A stretch of DNA of 64,000 nt from Cloeon dipterum. Its lineage: Eukaryota; Arthropoda; Insecta; Ephemeroptera; Baetidae. Positions 46,536 to 56,586 of the stretch are shown one piece after another. Made by a program: the position numbers and the translations under genes. Location of the stretch: the NCBI RefSeq assembly GCF_949628265.1, contig NC_088786.1:38337681-38401680 (forward strand), in the 5' to 3' direction. Each line of letters opens with the position of its first letter. Positions within the stretch are counted from its first letter, which is position 1. A model generated the notes under the pieces. That model was not told the DNA's origin and made no database searches. It saw nothing but the letters and a program-made list of their open reading frames with translations.

Positions 46536-47949
46536 AAAAAAAATAAATGACTTTTGGCGATTCTTTCGGGGGCACGGGGGGTTGCGGGAGAGATGGGGGT
46601 TATAAAAAGCAGCCATATCACCCGCAGAATTTTACGGCAAATTTAATGAGCACCAGATTTGGACCGTTAAATTGATAGATTCCGAGATAAGGGTCGGAAG
46701 GTGCAAAAACGTGGTTTGGACATTAATTATTTATTCCGGCGGACCCTTACGCGGGCCCAGAGGCCGAGAGGACCTGCAACTACCTTTCATTCGAAAAACG
46801 CTGCAATCAGCTACAAAATCTTGTTTGGTTCCGTCAAGCAGTTCCAACGGCGCCGGAGATACGAGGGCCGATAGGGGAGGGTGCTGCAACTGGGTGAGTT
46901 CGAAGTTTAAATAAAAAATGAAAATATTTCGATCAAACTTTTCTTTTGACAGTGGTAATTTCCATATCAATGAAGGCAACAATTACTTTTACTAGATAAA
47001 CAACTGTCGTGTTTTTAGTTGATTTGATATTTTAAATATTGTAAAATTGGTGTTTTTAATTAATATCTCGGTTTAAAATAAGTTTAGCGGAAAATTGTTC
47101 AGGACCAATTAATTTCTAAACTAAGAATTGAACTAACCAAAGCGTTTACGGCAATTAGAACCGAAAATATAAATCGATCTGGCGCAAAATAAAATCCGGC
47201 CGCACTCTTGAATGAATCGACGCGGGCTTGTACGAGAGAAGACCAAAGTCGGTATAAAATTTCATTTTTCTCATTATTTCGCTCCCTCATACAATTAAAG
47301 CAATGATTATTATTTTACACAAGATAAAAAAATCACAATTCCTGATTCCCTGGGCAAGATTTCTTGAAAAAATTGTCTGAGACGATGAGAAATTTATCTG
47401 GGAACATGTTAAGACCAAATTCGACCTGATCGGACGAAAAACCGCGGAGGAGATAGGTTTGGCGTACGGCGTGGAAGGGTTTTTTGCCTCCCATAAGCTT
47501 AACATGGGAATTTCAATTTCGGATATAAATTAGCCAAATGTTTTGTCGGCCGCGATGACCAAACTACACTCTTTTGGTCGGCAAACAGTGTCTGTAAACC
47601 AACTCAGGATTTTGCTTTTATAAAGGGAGAAATTTCCAAAGGAATATATATATCTGCCGTTATTTAATGTTTAACCAGCATTCCCAGATTTGATGTTGGT
47701 GCATATGCGATTTGCCGCAAGACAAAATATTATTCAGAGGTAGCGCCGGTTGGGGGAAGGGGATGGAACTCCCTGTCTCCAGGGGTTGCTTTTTGGGCTT
47801 GGAGTAAATTCTTATGTTTTTCGCAGTCACGAATTAAAATCTGGACTTATCTGTCTCCTAAATCAAATAAAATAATGTTAGCAGTGCAATTTTAGCCTTT
47901 CTGACTGCAATTTCCAAGGGGTTTAAATTAACCCAGTTGCTTTTACATC
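46536..47949. other. Intergenic DNA right of the giant transposon
   Basis: The first 370 bp are GC-rich with G runs (GGGGGCACGGGGGGTTGCGG), similar in character to the left flank (28600-28842), suggesting insertion into a pre-existing repeat. The remainder is AT-rich with no supported feature. Confidence 0.4.
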
Positions 47950-47957
47950 CACTGAGC

Positions 47958-49358
47958 TAGAGAGGGGACCAGGGACGGGTTTTTGGTCCCGTCCCTGTCC
48001 CGTCCCAGAGAAAATAATCCCGTCCCTATCCCTGTTAGCTCTTAACCTTGTCCTTGTTTGGTCCCGCCCCCCTCAACCCCTTTACCAGATTAGTAAATTT
48101 TCAAAATTTAACTGAACTTTTAAAATTGGTCATTTTTTGTCAGTAAATAAAAATTGTATACATTTGCATGTAAATTGTAACCTCGCAGGAGTGCTCAATT
48201 TTAAAAATAGGTCGATGGAGACGGTGACTTTTTAATTACTAGTCCAGGTCGCGGTAACATTGCGCATCGCTCAACAACCACCCAGCAAATTTTATTTGTC
48301 GAATTGATTGTTGCCCTTTTCTTGCAACAAGAAAATTCGCGTTTGGTTGTTGAAAGTTGCGCCATTTTCCACTATCAGGGAAATTTGTTGCTCAACGGTT
48401 CCCAAAAACCTGAATTTTCCCGGGGAAAAACCACTGCATTACAAAAAAAGTTTTTTCTTTTTTTCCTGCAATTTTGCGCATTTGTCAGAAACACGTGCAT
48501 TTTTTTGTAGAAGATAAAATATTCTCACGATGGATGACCAAATATAGGGATTTTACAAAATCTGTATAAAAGCCACTGGTTCAGGGTTCACCAATTTTGC
48601 AATGCGCAAAAATGCACCACTGGATTTTTTGCGCACATAAAAGTTAAAAAACCACCAGTTCTGGGTTTTCTACATTTTTTTACTTTAACATGAAAAGGTC
48701 ACATTTTGCGCTTTGGAAAATTGCGGTTTAATTTCTGTCTTTTGTGGAAACCAGTGGCATTTTTACTGAATTTTAAAAATGCCATTTTTTTGGTCATCCA
48801 TCATGTGAATTTTCTATTTTCAATAAAAATGCATATTTTTTGGAAAAAATTATAAAAACCCGAAAAAAGTTTGTGCAATGCAGTGGGATTTTTCTGAAAA
48901 ATGCGGGTTTTTGCGAACGCTGTACTGGTCACTAAGATACCAAAAACTTTAACTTTTATTTACTTGATTTGTCATTGTAATTTTCCAAAATGTTGACTTT
49001 TTTGGCATGGAATATTTAACTTTTTTGAAGTTAAATCCCGAAAAAATTCGTATAAAACCAAAACTAATGTTTTCCAGCTTCTTTTTTTGCGCAAAAAACC
49101 AGTGGTGCATTTTTTCGTATAGCAAATTTGATGAACTTTGATTGCTTCCTTTCCTCCTCAGACAGACAAACTGAGAATCTTTGGACTTTTAATTTTAATG
49201 CTGCCATTGCTGCCGACAAAACTGTCCCTCGTCCCGCTGCAGTTTGTCCCTGTCCCGTCCCGTCTCCGTCCCGAAATTCATAATTCGTCCCGTCCCTCAG
49301 GGAATCCCTCAGGGACGGGACGGAAATCCCGTAATCCCTGTCCCTGGTTCCCTCTCTA
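47958..49358. mobile_element. Non-autonomous hAT-like element, 1.4 kb
   Basis: The termini TAGAGAGGGGACCAGGGACG and the mirrored CCCTGGTTCCCTCTCTA are imperfect inverted repeats. The flanks are a perfect 8 bp direct duplication CACTGAGC (47950-47957 and 49359-49366). Subterminal GGGACGGGAC-type repeats occur at both ends. The interior is AT-rich with no transposase ORF. Eight-base duplications are characteristic of the hAT superfamily. Confidence 0.85.
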
Positions 49359-49443
49359 CACTGAGCAGAGTCTAAAAAATTTAATTTCAAATAACTCTAC
49401 AAACAAAATACTTGACTCATTTAAAGATTGTATTATTTGACGG

Positions 49444-49831
49444 AATTCTGAGCGCTAATCGATTCCTGAGGGTCGAATTATAGGTAAAATTAGGTATTAT
49501 ATTGTTCCGACCAAAAAGTGCAGCGATACGTTTTTCCCGACAAAACAAAAGGAGCGTATACATGCGAGAAGTGCGCATGCGGGAGAGCTGACTGGATCTG
49601 ACAAAGAATAAGTCATTCGTACAGGCGGTCTCTCTGCAAGTGCTCAAACCAGCTCTGACTCATGCGCAGCTCTCGCAACATTCGTTCACATCGTCGTTTT
49701 GGAGAGGAAAAAATGTTCTACTTGTGCTACGCACGTCGCGCTGTCCTTTTTGGTCGGAAAAATATCCACTTTGCCTAATTTGGCCCTCCAGAATGGATTC
49801 GTGTTGTCAGAAACTTCGTCAAAGATAGTCT
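49444..49831. mobile_element. Family B MITE
   Basis: TAATCGATTCCTGAGGGTCG near the left end, a central GCGCATGCGGGAGAGCTG and CATGCGCAGCTCTCGCAAC, and a right end CGTCAAAGATAGTCT followed by TTAA at 49832-49835. The left outermost arm is missing. Confidence 0.75.
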
Positions 49832-50697
49832 TTAAGCAAAAAATAAATATTTTCAAATAAAATAACTGTTTAAGGTCGATTTCATTTTTGATAATTCAAC
49901 CACGTATCGTTATAATTATTATTATAACGCAGATCTATTATAGGGTTAATTAATAGACTTTATTTATTGAAAATTTTATCGTTCAGAATCTTAACCAATT
50001 GCTCTCTTACGTTCAATCGCGTTTATCCTCTTCTTTATTAAATATATACCAATAATTTTCTAGGATATCTCATTTACAAAAAGGGAAACAAAGATATCTA
50101 TTTATTTTCATATTTATTATTTACCAAATTAAATTACAAAAGGAGAGCGTTTCTCCTTGAATTAAATACCTAATACTATTTAAAAGTAAATTACAATATG
50201 TAATTAGTTTAATTGCTAGCATCGCTATATTCGTATTTTTCTTATAATGTAATTTATTACGAAAGGGCACGGTGGCGCAATCTGTTGGCGGCTTCTAACA
50301 ATAATAAGGGTTATTCTTATACAACTGGTGAATTTAATAAACAATTCCCAAAAGCAATTTTTTCGTAAGAAAAAAATTCTAAATGAAGAATAACAATTGA
50401 AATTATTTTTTTCGATCTGAAAATGTCTTTTAAAATACGTGTTCTTACTCACTGACTAAAAAAATAACTTTTTGGGATATTCTTATCATGTTATTGGGAA
50501 TATTTTCAAGAACCTTCATCCACTGTGGAAACTTTTTCATTCCGGTCTAGCGATTATTCCAAAATTACCCCAGGTTTGCCCAAAATTGATTGAGTTGAAA
50601 TTTCGTAGTTTTCAAAGAATATCTGGAATAGATATGGAATCAAAGTTATTCCTGCGCTCGTCTATTATTGGACAACCCCATGTCCCTCTTGGCATAA
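49832..50697. other. AT-rich intergenic DNA
   Basis: No gene. A family A right-end fragment lies at 50262-50335 (GGTGGCGCAATCTGTTGGCG, then ACAACTGGTGAATT). Confidence 0.5.
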
Positions 50698-52224
50698 TCA
50701 GAAAAGACATTGTAAATTTACATGAACGCCTAAAGTGCGCAGTACTCTTGCCAATTCGTGCAAGTCTTTTTGATCGGGACTGAATTCCATAATATAAAGT
50801 TCAGTCAAGTTTGTCAAAATTGTGCGATTTCTAATCCGGCATAAAAGTGATTCTTTTATACCCATACCGAATTTGTCGGCAACAATATCAATTTTTTGAA
50901 GGAGTGGCGCAGAACTGACTCCGTCAAGGCTTATGGTCTCGCCGTCATGAAACCTGTAAAAAAATCCAGTTAGTTAAAAATTCTTTCGTTTCGAAAGAAA
51001 TTTTTACGTCTTGTCCCATATGAATTCCTTCAATCGGCCAAAAGAAGTTATCGATTCATCTTCCAAGACATTCGAGTGATGAATTTCTAGGATTTCCAAC
51101 TCATAGCAGTGTTCAAAGATATCTTTGAACGTGATTTTTAATTCTGGTCTTACGTAATCGAGGATTAGAATTTTTAGAGTTCCTCCCTCTCTTCTCAGGA
51201 TGCGCAGCAAACGGTTTCTCTCGCTTTGCATGTCGTCGTCACCCAGATCTTTATCTTTCTGACCGGTAATCTGTAAATAAATAACATAAATATATTGAAT
51301 GTTCAGGTCCATATATAGCAGGGCAAAAGATAAATTACATCTAGTGTCGTCAAAAACGGGAAGAGGTCATGGAGGTCATTTGAAAGAGAGACCGTTGCTT
51401 CTCGAAAAGGATTATCAGCGTTGGTTTTCTTCAAAGTTATTCCAATTTTTCTTGGATATTTCATTGCATCGTATGCCTGGTGGTCAAACTTGGAGTCGAG
51501 CGTCTTCAGCAACTTCTTTATAGATTTTGGTTCTATATCGACCAAAATATGATTTGCTTCAATTGCCTGTAAATTTTGGCTCTCTTCACAGACGCTCGCA
51601 AATCCCGAAAATTTGATGTAAACATCAAAGATGCTGACGTTCGTTAAATTTTCCATTTTTAACAGCAGGTCAGTTGCAAGTGGTTGTAGCTGTATTTTTT
51701 TGTATATCCTCTTGTTCCATGGCATCCTTGGGTCCTCAATATCAAGCTCTTGCAGCATAGGAACAAATTTTGCCAGATATTGGAGGAACTAAAAAAAAAT
51801 AATGACAATTTATCGTACATTGGCAATGCTGCTATTTTGTACCTCTTCCATGGAAACACAAGCTTCAGAAATATCTCCTTTTTTCCCCTCCAAGTGGAAA
51901 ATGGTAGCGAAAACCTTGGTTGAGAAACTTTCAGTCGTCCTGTGCTGGTCAAGGTATGGAAGAGCAGCCCAAACTTGGTCTTCTCCGATTTCTTTGATCC
52001 TTTCCATTGCTTCATCAAACAATATTTTGCGCATGGGAGGAGCTAAAAATTGTTTAAAATTATTGGAAAGCTCAATTAAATGACGATTATACAGTACAAA
52101 TCTTCTTCGTAATGAGGTCTCTGTAGCCTCCAATATTTTTGACGATTGTGTTGATCGCCGAATCTTGCAGGGAACGAACAGCAGGGGATCTCCTCACCAT
52201 ATTTTCTGAGTCTTTTCCTCTCAT
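50698..52224 (-). CDS. F-box-like/leucine-rich-repeat protein, paralogue 2
   Basis: Exons 52098-52224, 51843-52042, 51339-51788, 51008-51270, 50698-50953 join in phase to 431 residues. The exon phases mirror those of the paralogue at 22730-25625. The N-terminus (RSLQDSAINTIVKNIGGY, then PPMRKILFDEAM) aligns with the F-box-like start of paralogue 1. LRR-like segments follow (NLTNVSIFDVYIKF, LKILILDYV, LEILEIHHSNV), ending ILTNLTELYIME. The ATG at 52224 sits directly behind an acceptor (TTACAG), so a 5' UTR intron is likely. Intron 1 uses a donor GTACTG chosen to keep phase; a nearby GTATAA donor would break the frame. A substrate-receptor role is inferred only from domain resemblance. Confidence 0.72.
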
Positions 52225-52289
52225 CTGTAAATATAAATGGCATTATTTGTTAGAAAACTGATTCAGTAATTTCAACAAATACACGAGCA

Positions 52290-52690
52290 GAATAGGCCCT
52301 TATATATAGTTTTCGAAGCTGCCAACAGATGGCGCCACCGTATACATACTCTCGTAAGGCTTTTCCGCTGCGATTTCAGACTCAATCTGGCCATAATAAT
52401 GTTTTCTTTTGACGTGCTTTAAAGATAAATCGGATAAGCCAACCGCCGTAAAACCGTGAAAATCTATTTTTTGGAGTAAAAAATAAATTCCGATGACTCT
52501 ACGGCGAATGACTGGACTGATTTTGGTTTTCAGCATGTCAAAAGAAAGCATATGAAGTGCTGAAGAATTGCACATTGGCAGGATTGAGTCTAAAATCGCA
52601 GTGGAAGAGTGCCTTAAAATTTATTTTATTACTGTGGCGCAATCTGTTGGTCGCTTCGAACACCAAGAGCTTATACCATTGGTGTATTTC
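52290..52690. mobile_element. Family A MITE, diverged copy
   Basis: CTGCCAACAGATGGCGCCAC and TTTCCGCTGCGATTTCAGAC on the left, inverted GTGGCGCAATCTGTTGGTCG on the right, with the central ACGGCG hairpin (CTACGGCGAATGACTGG). Termini have decayed (TTATACCATTGG). It lies upstream of LRR paralogue 2. Confidence 0.75.
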
Positions 52691-53116
52691 TGCCATATTT
52701 ATTGTTATGTGTTTTTATGCGAGTTTACTCATACCAAAGACTAAGCTTGAAATTCGGCTGATATTTGACGCAATTTGAACCGCGGCTACACGTTCAAAAT
52801 AATCCCCGAGATTTCAATGAGTTAATTTCATCGATTTTAAGTGCAAACTCACCTTGAATTTTGTTGGAATTGAGAATTTTTATTTCAGAACAGCGAGCAC
52901 GCACACGACCGTTTGATCGCGACGGGAAACATAAACACACTTCTAGTTCTAGTCAGCTGCTTGGAGTGCTTGGTGGCGCTGGCGAGCATGGGGGCTAGCG
53001 TTGCCAGCTGTTCGGTCCTTATAATCTCAATTCTCCAGGTGTTCTCTTCAAGAAACGGGAATTTTATTTTCAAATCCGGGGAATTTTATCACATTGAGCA
53101 GGTTTTTAACTATTTT

Positions 53117-53346
53117 TTGAAATAAAAATATCTTTTCCAACGTTTCTACGGCGAATGGCTGAACCGATTTTCGTTTTCAGCACGTCAAAAAAAAAGCAAA
53201 TTAATAAAAAAAGCAAAATAGCTAGATTGAGTCTGAAATCGCAGCGGAAGTGCCTTAAAACCGCTTAAAACAAATTTTTTAAGAAAGTCTGTGGTTGCGC
53301 CATCTGTTGGCGGCTTCAATAACTAAGGGTTTATGCAACTGGTCAA
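53117..53346. mobile_element. Family A MITE, half element
   Basis: One arm only, from the central hairpin (CAACGTTTCTACGGCGAATG) to the terminus TTTATGCAACTGGTCAA followed by TTAA (53347-53350). Just beyond it, a TTTATT at 53358-53363 supplies a minus-strand AATAAA for the FN3 gene. Confidence 0.8.
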
Positions 53347-53544
53347 TTAATTAAATCTTTATTAGTCATCTAAAGTGTACAGCAGACAAAGACATATTAA
53401 ACGGAAAAGCCAGCAGATATGTGGCAAATTTTAAAAGAAAATTTGATTGTAAAACTGCACATGCAAACGTGCACGATCGCGGAAATTTGGCAGATCTCTT
53501 GCTCCGCCCACTTTAATGTGTTGTAATAATTGGACCATCGCGCT

Positions 53545-55884
53545 TTAAGTCTCAACATCCTGAATGTTGCTCTCGGTGTGGTAGTCACCATCGACAGCCA
53601 ACATTTTCATTTTGTATGTTGCACCACGGTTGAGCCCCCTCAAAATTATGTAATCTTCTTCCAACTCTGGTTTCGAGATTTCAAAGACGGATTCGCCGCG
53701 GAGCTTGTACATCACTTGGAAGTACGATCCTGAGTAACCCTGGACATTCGGAAGCCATTGCACTCTAACATTGGCCAATCCATTGACGGGCGCTTCATTC
53801 TTCCATGTAAATTCAGGCACGTCCGGTTTCTTGGCCATGGGCGGCAACGTCCTCGTTTCAATAAAGAATTCATTTCCTTCACCAGCTTGTGTTGCGGCTC
53901 TGATTGTGATTCTGAACTTGGTGTTTGGTTTCAAACCGGCCAATTTGGCATGAAGTTGATTGGGATCTTCGATTTCCCTTCGTTGAAATAAAGGTTCGAT
54001 TTTGGTGCTGTTGATATCCTCGTAGTAAATTTTATAGCCGGTCAAGACTCCATTGGTTTGCAATGGTTTTTGCCACTTGAGGAGGAAGGCCGTCGAGCCA
54101 AGTGGATGGGCCTGAAGAGACGGCACAGCTTCAGGAATTCCTTCCGGTGTGTTGAAGGAAATGGTCTCGCTGGGTGGTCCATCGAAGAAATCAGTGTAAG
54201 CAACGATTCTGGCATAATTTTTCGAGAATGGAACGAATTTGTTGATCAGTGCGCGGCTGCTGTCATTGGAGGAGAACATTTCTCGCATGTTCTCCATGCC
54301 CTCCTCGTCAGTCCATGTTTGGATCTACAAAACAATTTCATGGGTCTATAGAAAGGAATAAAAGGAATTATACAGCGGGGGCCAGATGTGCGATAAAATT
54401 GGTTCGCATTGCGCAGATCCAAGATGGCGTCTGAATGTGGGAAACTCTTTGGAGTGTCAAGAGTTTGGTTTTACGATCCAATTAGTACAAGTAATGCAAA
54501 TTATGTCACAATATTGACCAAAACTTGGTTCACGTGACCGTGACTCCAACGGACGCCATGCGCATCGCACGAATCTGGCCCCCGCTGGAATTCTGTAAAT
54601 ACCTTGTAGCCTTTGAATTGGCTGATCACGCTTTCATCGGTTGCCGTTTCCCAACGAATCAAACCAGTTTTGCTGTCAATCACAGTAATGGTTAAATCCC
54701 TTGGAGTTGGAAGTGAATCTGGGAAAAGCAATTTATAAATATAATTGTTTCGTTGCGTGAAATGAAAAATAATCCTACTTGGGTTTCCTGAATAGCCCGT
54801 GATTTCCTGCGTAGCCACGTTAGCTTTGCCATTTTCGTTGATGGCCAAGACCATGATCTTGTATGGCTGGTAGGCAGGCAGGTCGGGAACCGTGATTCTG
54901 TCAACCTTCCAATCTGATATTAATTTGCCGTGCCAATCTGCGCCTTCAATTGCACGCTTCCACATGACGAGGTATTGGAATCTCGGTGCGTTATGCTCTA
55001 TTTCCGGCATTGGCTTCCACGAGATCACCATATTGTCAGGCTTGTCTCCCTGTGCTTCAACGATTTCGGGATTTTTCGCAGGTACATCAGGCTCTGTGGA
55101 GCAGACTCCGGAGACCGCAGAGGGTAGAGATTGTCCGATTTTGTTCCAGGCAATTACACGGAAGGTGTAGTTTGACCACGGACTCAATGGGACCTGGTTT
55201 TCAATGAAATGCGGTTAAATTAAGTGCTTAAAGACTGTCTTTGATGAATATTCTGAACACTCCAATCGATTCTTGAGGGCCGAATCCGGTAAAATGGATG
55301 TTTTTTTCCGACCAAAATGTCCAGCGCGACGTGCGAACTTTTTCCCGCCAAAACAATATGAATGCGGGAACTGCGCATGCGTCAGAGCAGGTTTGAGCAC
55401 TTACAGAGAGACCGCCTGTAGGAATAATGACCTCGGTGTCTAGCTCTCACGCATGCGCAGCTCTCGCATTCATATTGTTTGGCGGGAAAAAAAGGTTCGC
55501 ACGTTGCGTTGGACTTTCTGGTCGGATAAAATATCCACATTACCTAATTGGACCTTCAGGAATCGATTGGTGTGCTCATAACTTCATCAAAGACGGTCTT
55601 TATGCAATAAAATCCAGCTTTACCCTATAAGATGATTCCGATGCGGAAACATTCTCGGCAGCAATGTCCCATGAGTCCGGGGTGAAGCTCGTGTTGTATT
55701 GAATAGTGTACCGTAAGTTGGGGGTTTTGTTGTCACCTTTCGACTCCCATTCAATTGTAGCCTCAAACTCTTTGCACCTGATGCCTTTCAGATATGGCGG
55801 ATTTGGCACGTCTTCAACGGTCGGTTGAGCTAGCGACTGCGTGATGCACAGGGTAAAAAATACAAAGCTCGCTGGCACCCACAT
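53545..55884 (-). CDS. Secreted neuroglian FN3-only protein (523 aa)
   Basis: Exons 55624-55884, 54779-55193, 54603-54718, 53545-54324, in phase. Residues 1-20 are a signal peptide (ending TLCITQSLAQ), running without an intron into the first fibronectin III domain (VEDVPNPPYLKGIRCKEFE). Further FN3 domains follow (TEPDVPAKNPEIVEAQGDKP, SWKPMPEIEHNAP, GYKIYYEDINS, LKPNTKFRITI, EFTWKNEAPVNGLAN). These align in order with the FN3 region of Drosophila neuroglian and L1CAM proteins. The frame stops right after the last FN3 (HTESNIQDVET), where family members continue to a transmembrane helix and an ankyrin-binding FIGQY tail; neither is present. All six Ig domains are absent. The product should be soluble and extracellular. 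Tandem partner: the Ig-only gene 700 bp to the right. A start at 55926 would add 14 residues and weaken the signal peptide. Confidence 0.87.
54373..54587. mobile_element. MITE family H copy 1 in FN3-gene intron
   Basis: The termini CAGCGGGGGCCAGATGTGCG and the mirrored GCACGAATCTGGCCCCCGCTG are 21 bp-class inverted repeats. Partial flank similarity (GAATTATA / GAATTCTG) is compatible with a decayed 8 bp duplication. A second copy lies at 57014-57316. Confidence 0.75.
55232..55599. mobile_element. Family B MITE, near full length, in FN3-gene intron 1
   Basis: TTAA (55228-55231), then AGACTGTCTTTGATGAA; the right end TTCATCAAAGACGGTCT is followed by TTAT (decayed TTAA). Inner landmarks: CCAATCGATTCTTGAGGGCC, CCCGCCAAAACAATATGAAT, a palindromic GCGCATGCG centre, and the mirrored arm. 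It occupies almost all of the 430 bp intron and ends 25 bp from the exon. Confidence 0.85.
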
Positions 55885-56586
55885 CTTCAACGTTAATTTC
55901 TGGAAATAGAGATGGAGAAAATTCATCTCTGCGGCTTCTTGCCACGAAAATTAAAATGAGTGTGTGGAGCGCGGCGAGTGTGACTTTATCGCGCTGTTCA
56001 CTGCTCATTTTTGTTTTGCCAGCTTGACCTAATGTCAAATTGTTCTTATCACATTCAAGGGAAATGGTAAAAGTTTGTTGATTGCACACAAAAAAAGTCC
56101 TCACGCGCGCAGGGGTGATTTAGGGTCACTTTTTTATAGATTAAATTATTGAAACCCGTACGCACGTGATAAAAGAACTCCGATTTTCATGCTGCGCGGC
56201 TTTATTTTTAAAATAATTATTAATTTAGCACTTGCAGATTGAACTATGGCGTAGTTAGGCGTTTACCCATCAGAAATTTGAAAATGAGTTTGTGTTTGTT
56301 ACGGGAAGATTAGTCAAAATTTATCGCGATACTTTAAAATAGGTTTAATTTCTTATTTCATGGTTAATTATTTGTATACACATTTGAATTAACCAGCAAT
56401 TTTTACGACGATCGAGCGATTTGATTAATAAAATTAAAACTTCTGGCTGCTATCTAATGATGTGAAACATGCGATTAAACACGTTGAATTTTTATTAAAT
56501 ATAACAAGGTTTTAATTTCCAAATTACAATCGCAGAGGGTTAACGCCGGTGGCCTCCAACCGCGGCTTACCTAACAGCCGTCCATC
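55885..56586. promoter_or_regulatory. Promoter/5' flank of FN3-only gene and 3' flank of Ig-only gene
   Basis: 55885-56060 matches the flank upstream of the Ig-only gene (61584-61760): shared CATCTTCAAC, TTTCTGGAAATA, TTGCCACGAAAATT, CTGCTCATTTTTG and CTTATCAC in the same order. The two genes therefore have duplicated promoters and 5' UTRs. A minus-strand poly(A) signal for the Ig gene is at 56491-56496. No remnant of Ig6 was seen. Confidence 0.7.

Noticed and set aside
46323-46616. 97-codon ORF across the 3' TIR boundary
   Set aside because: It spans the transposon end into flanking DNA; the shared part appears in the other TIR. Composition and lack of motifs argue against a gene.
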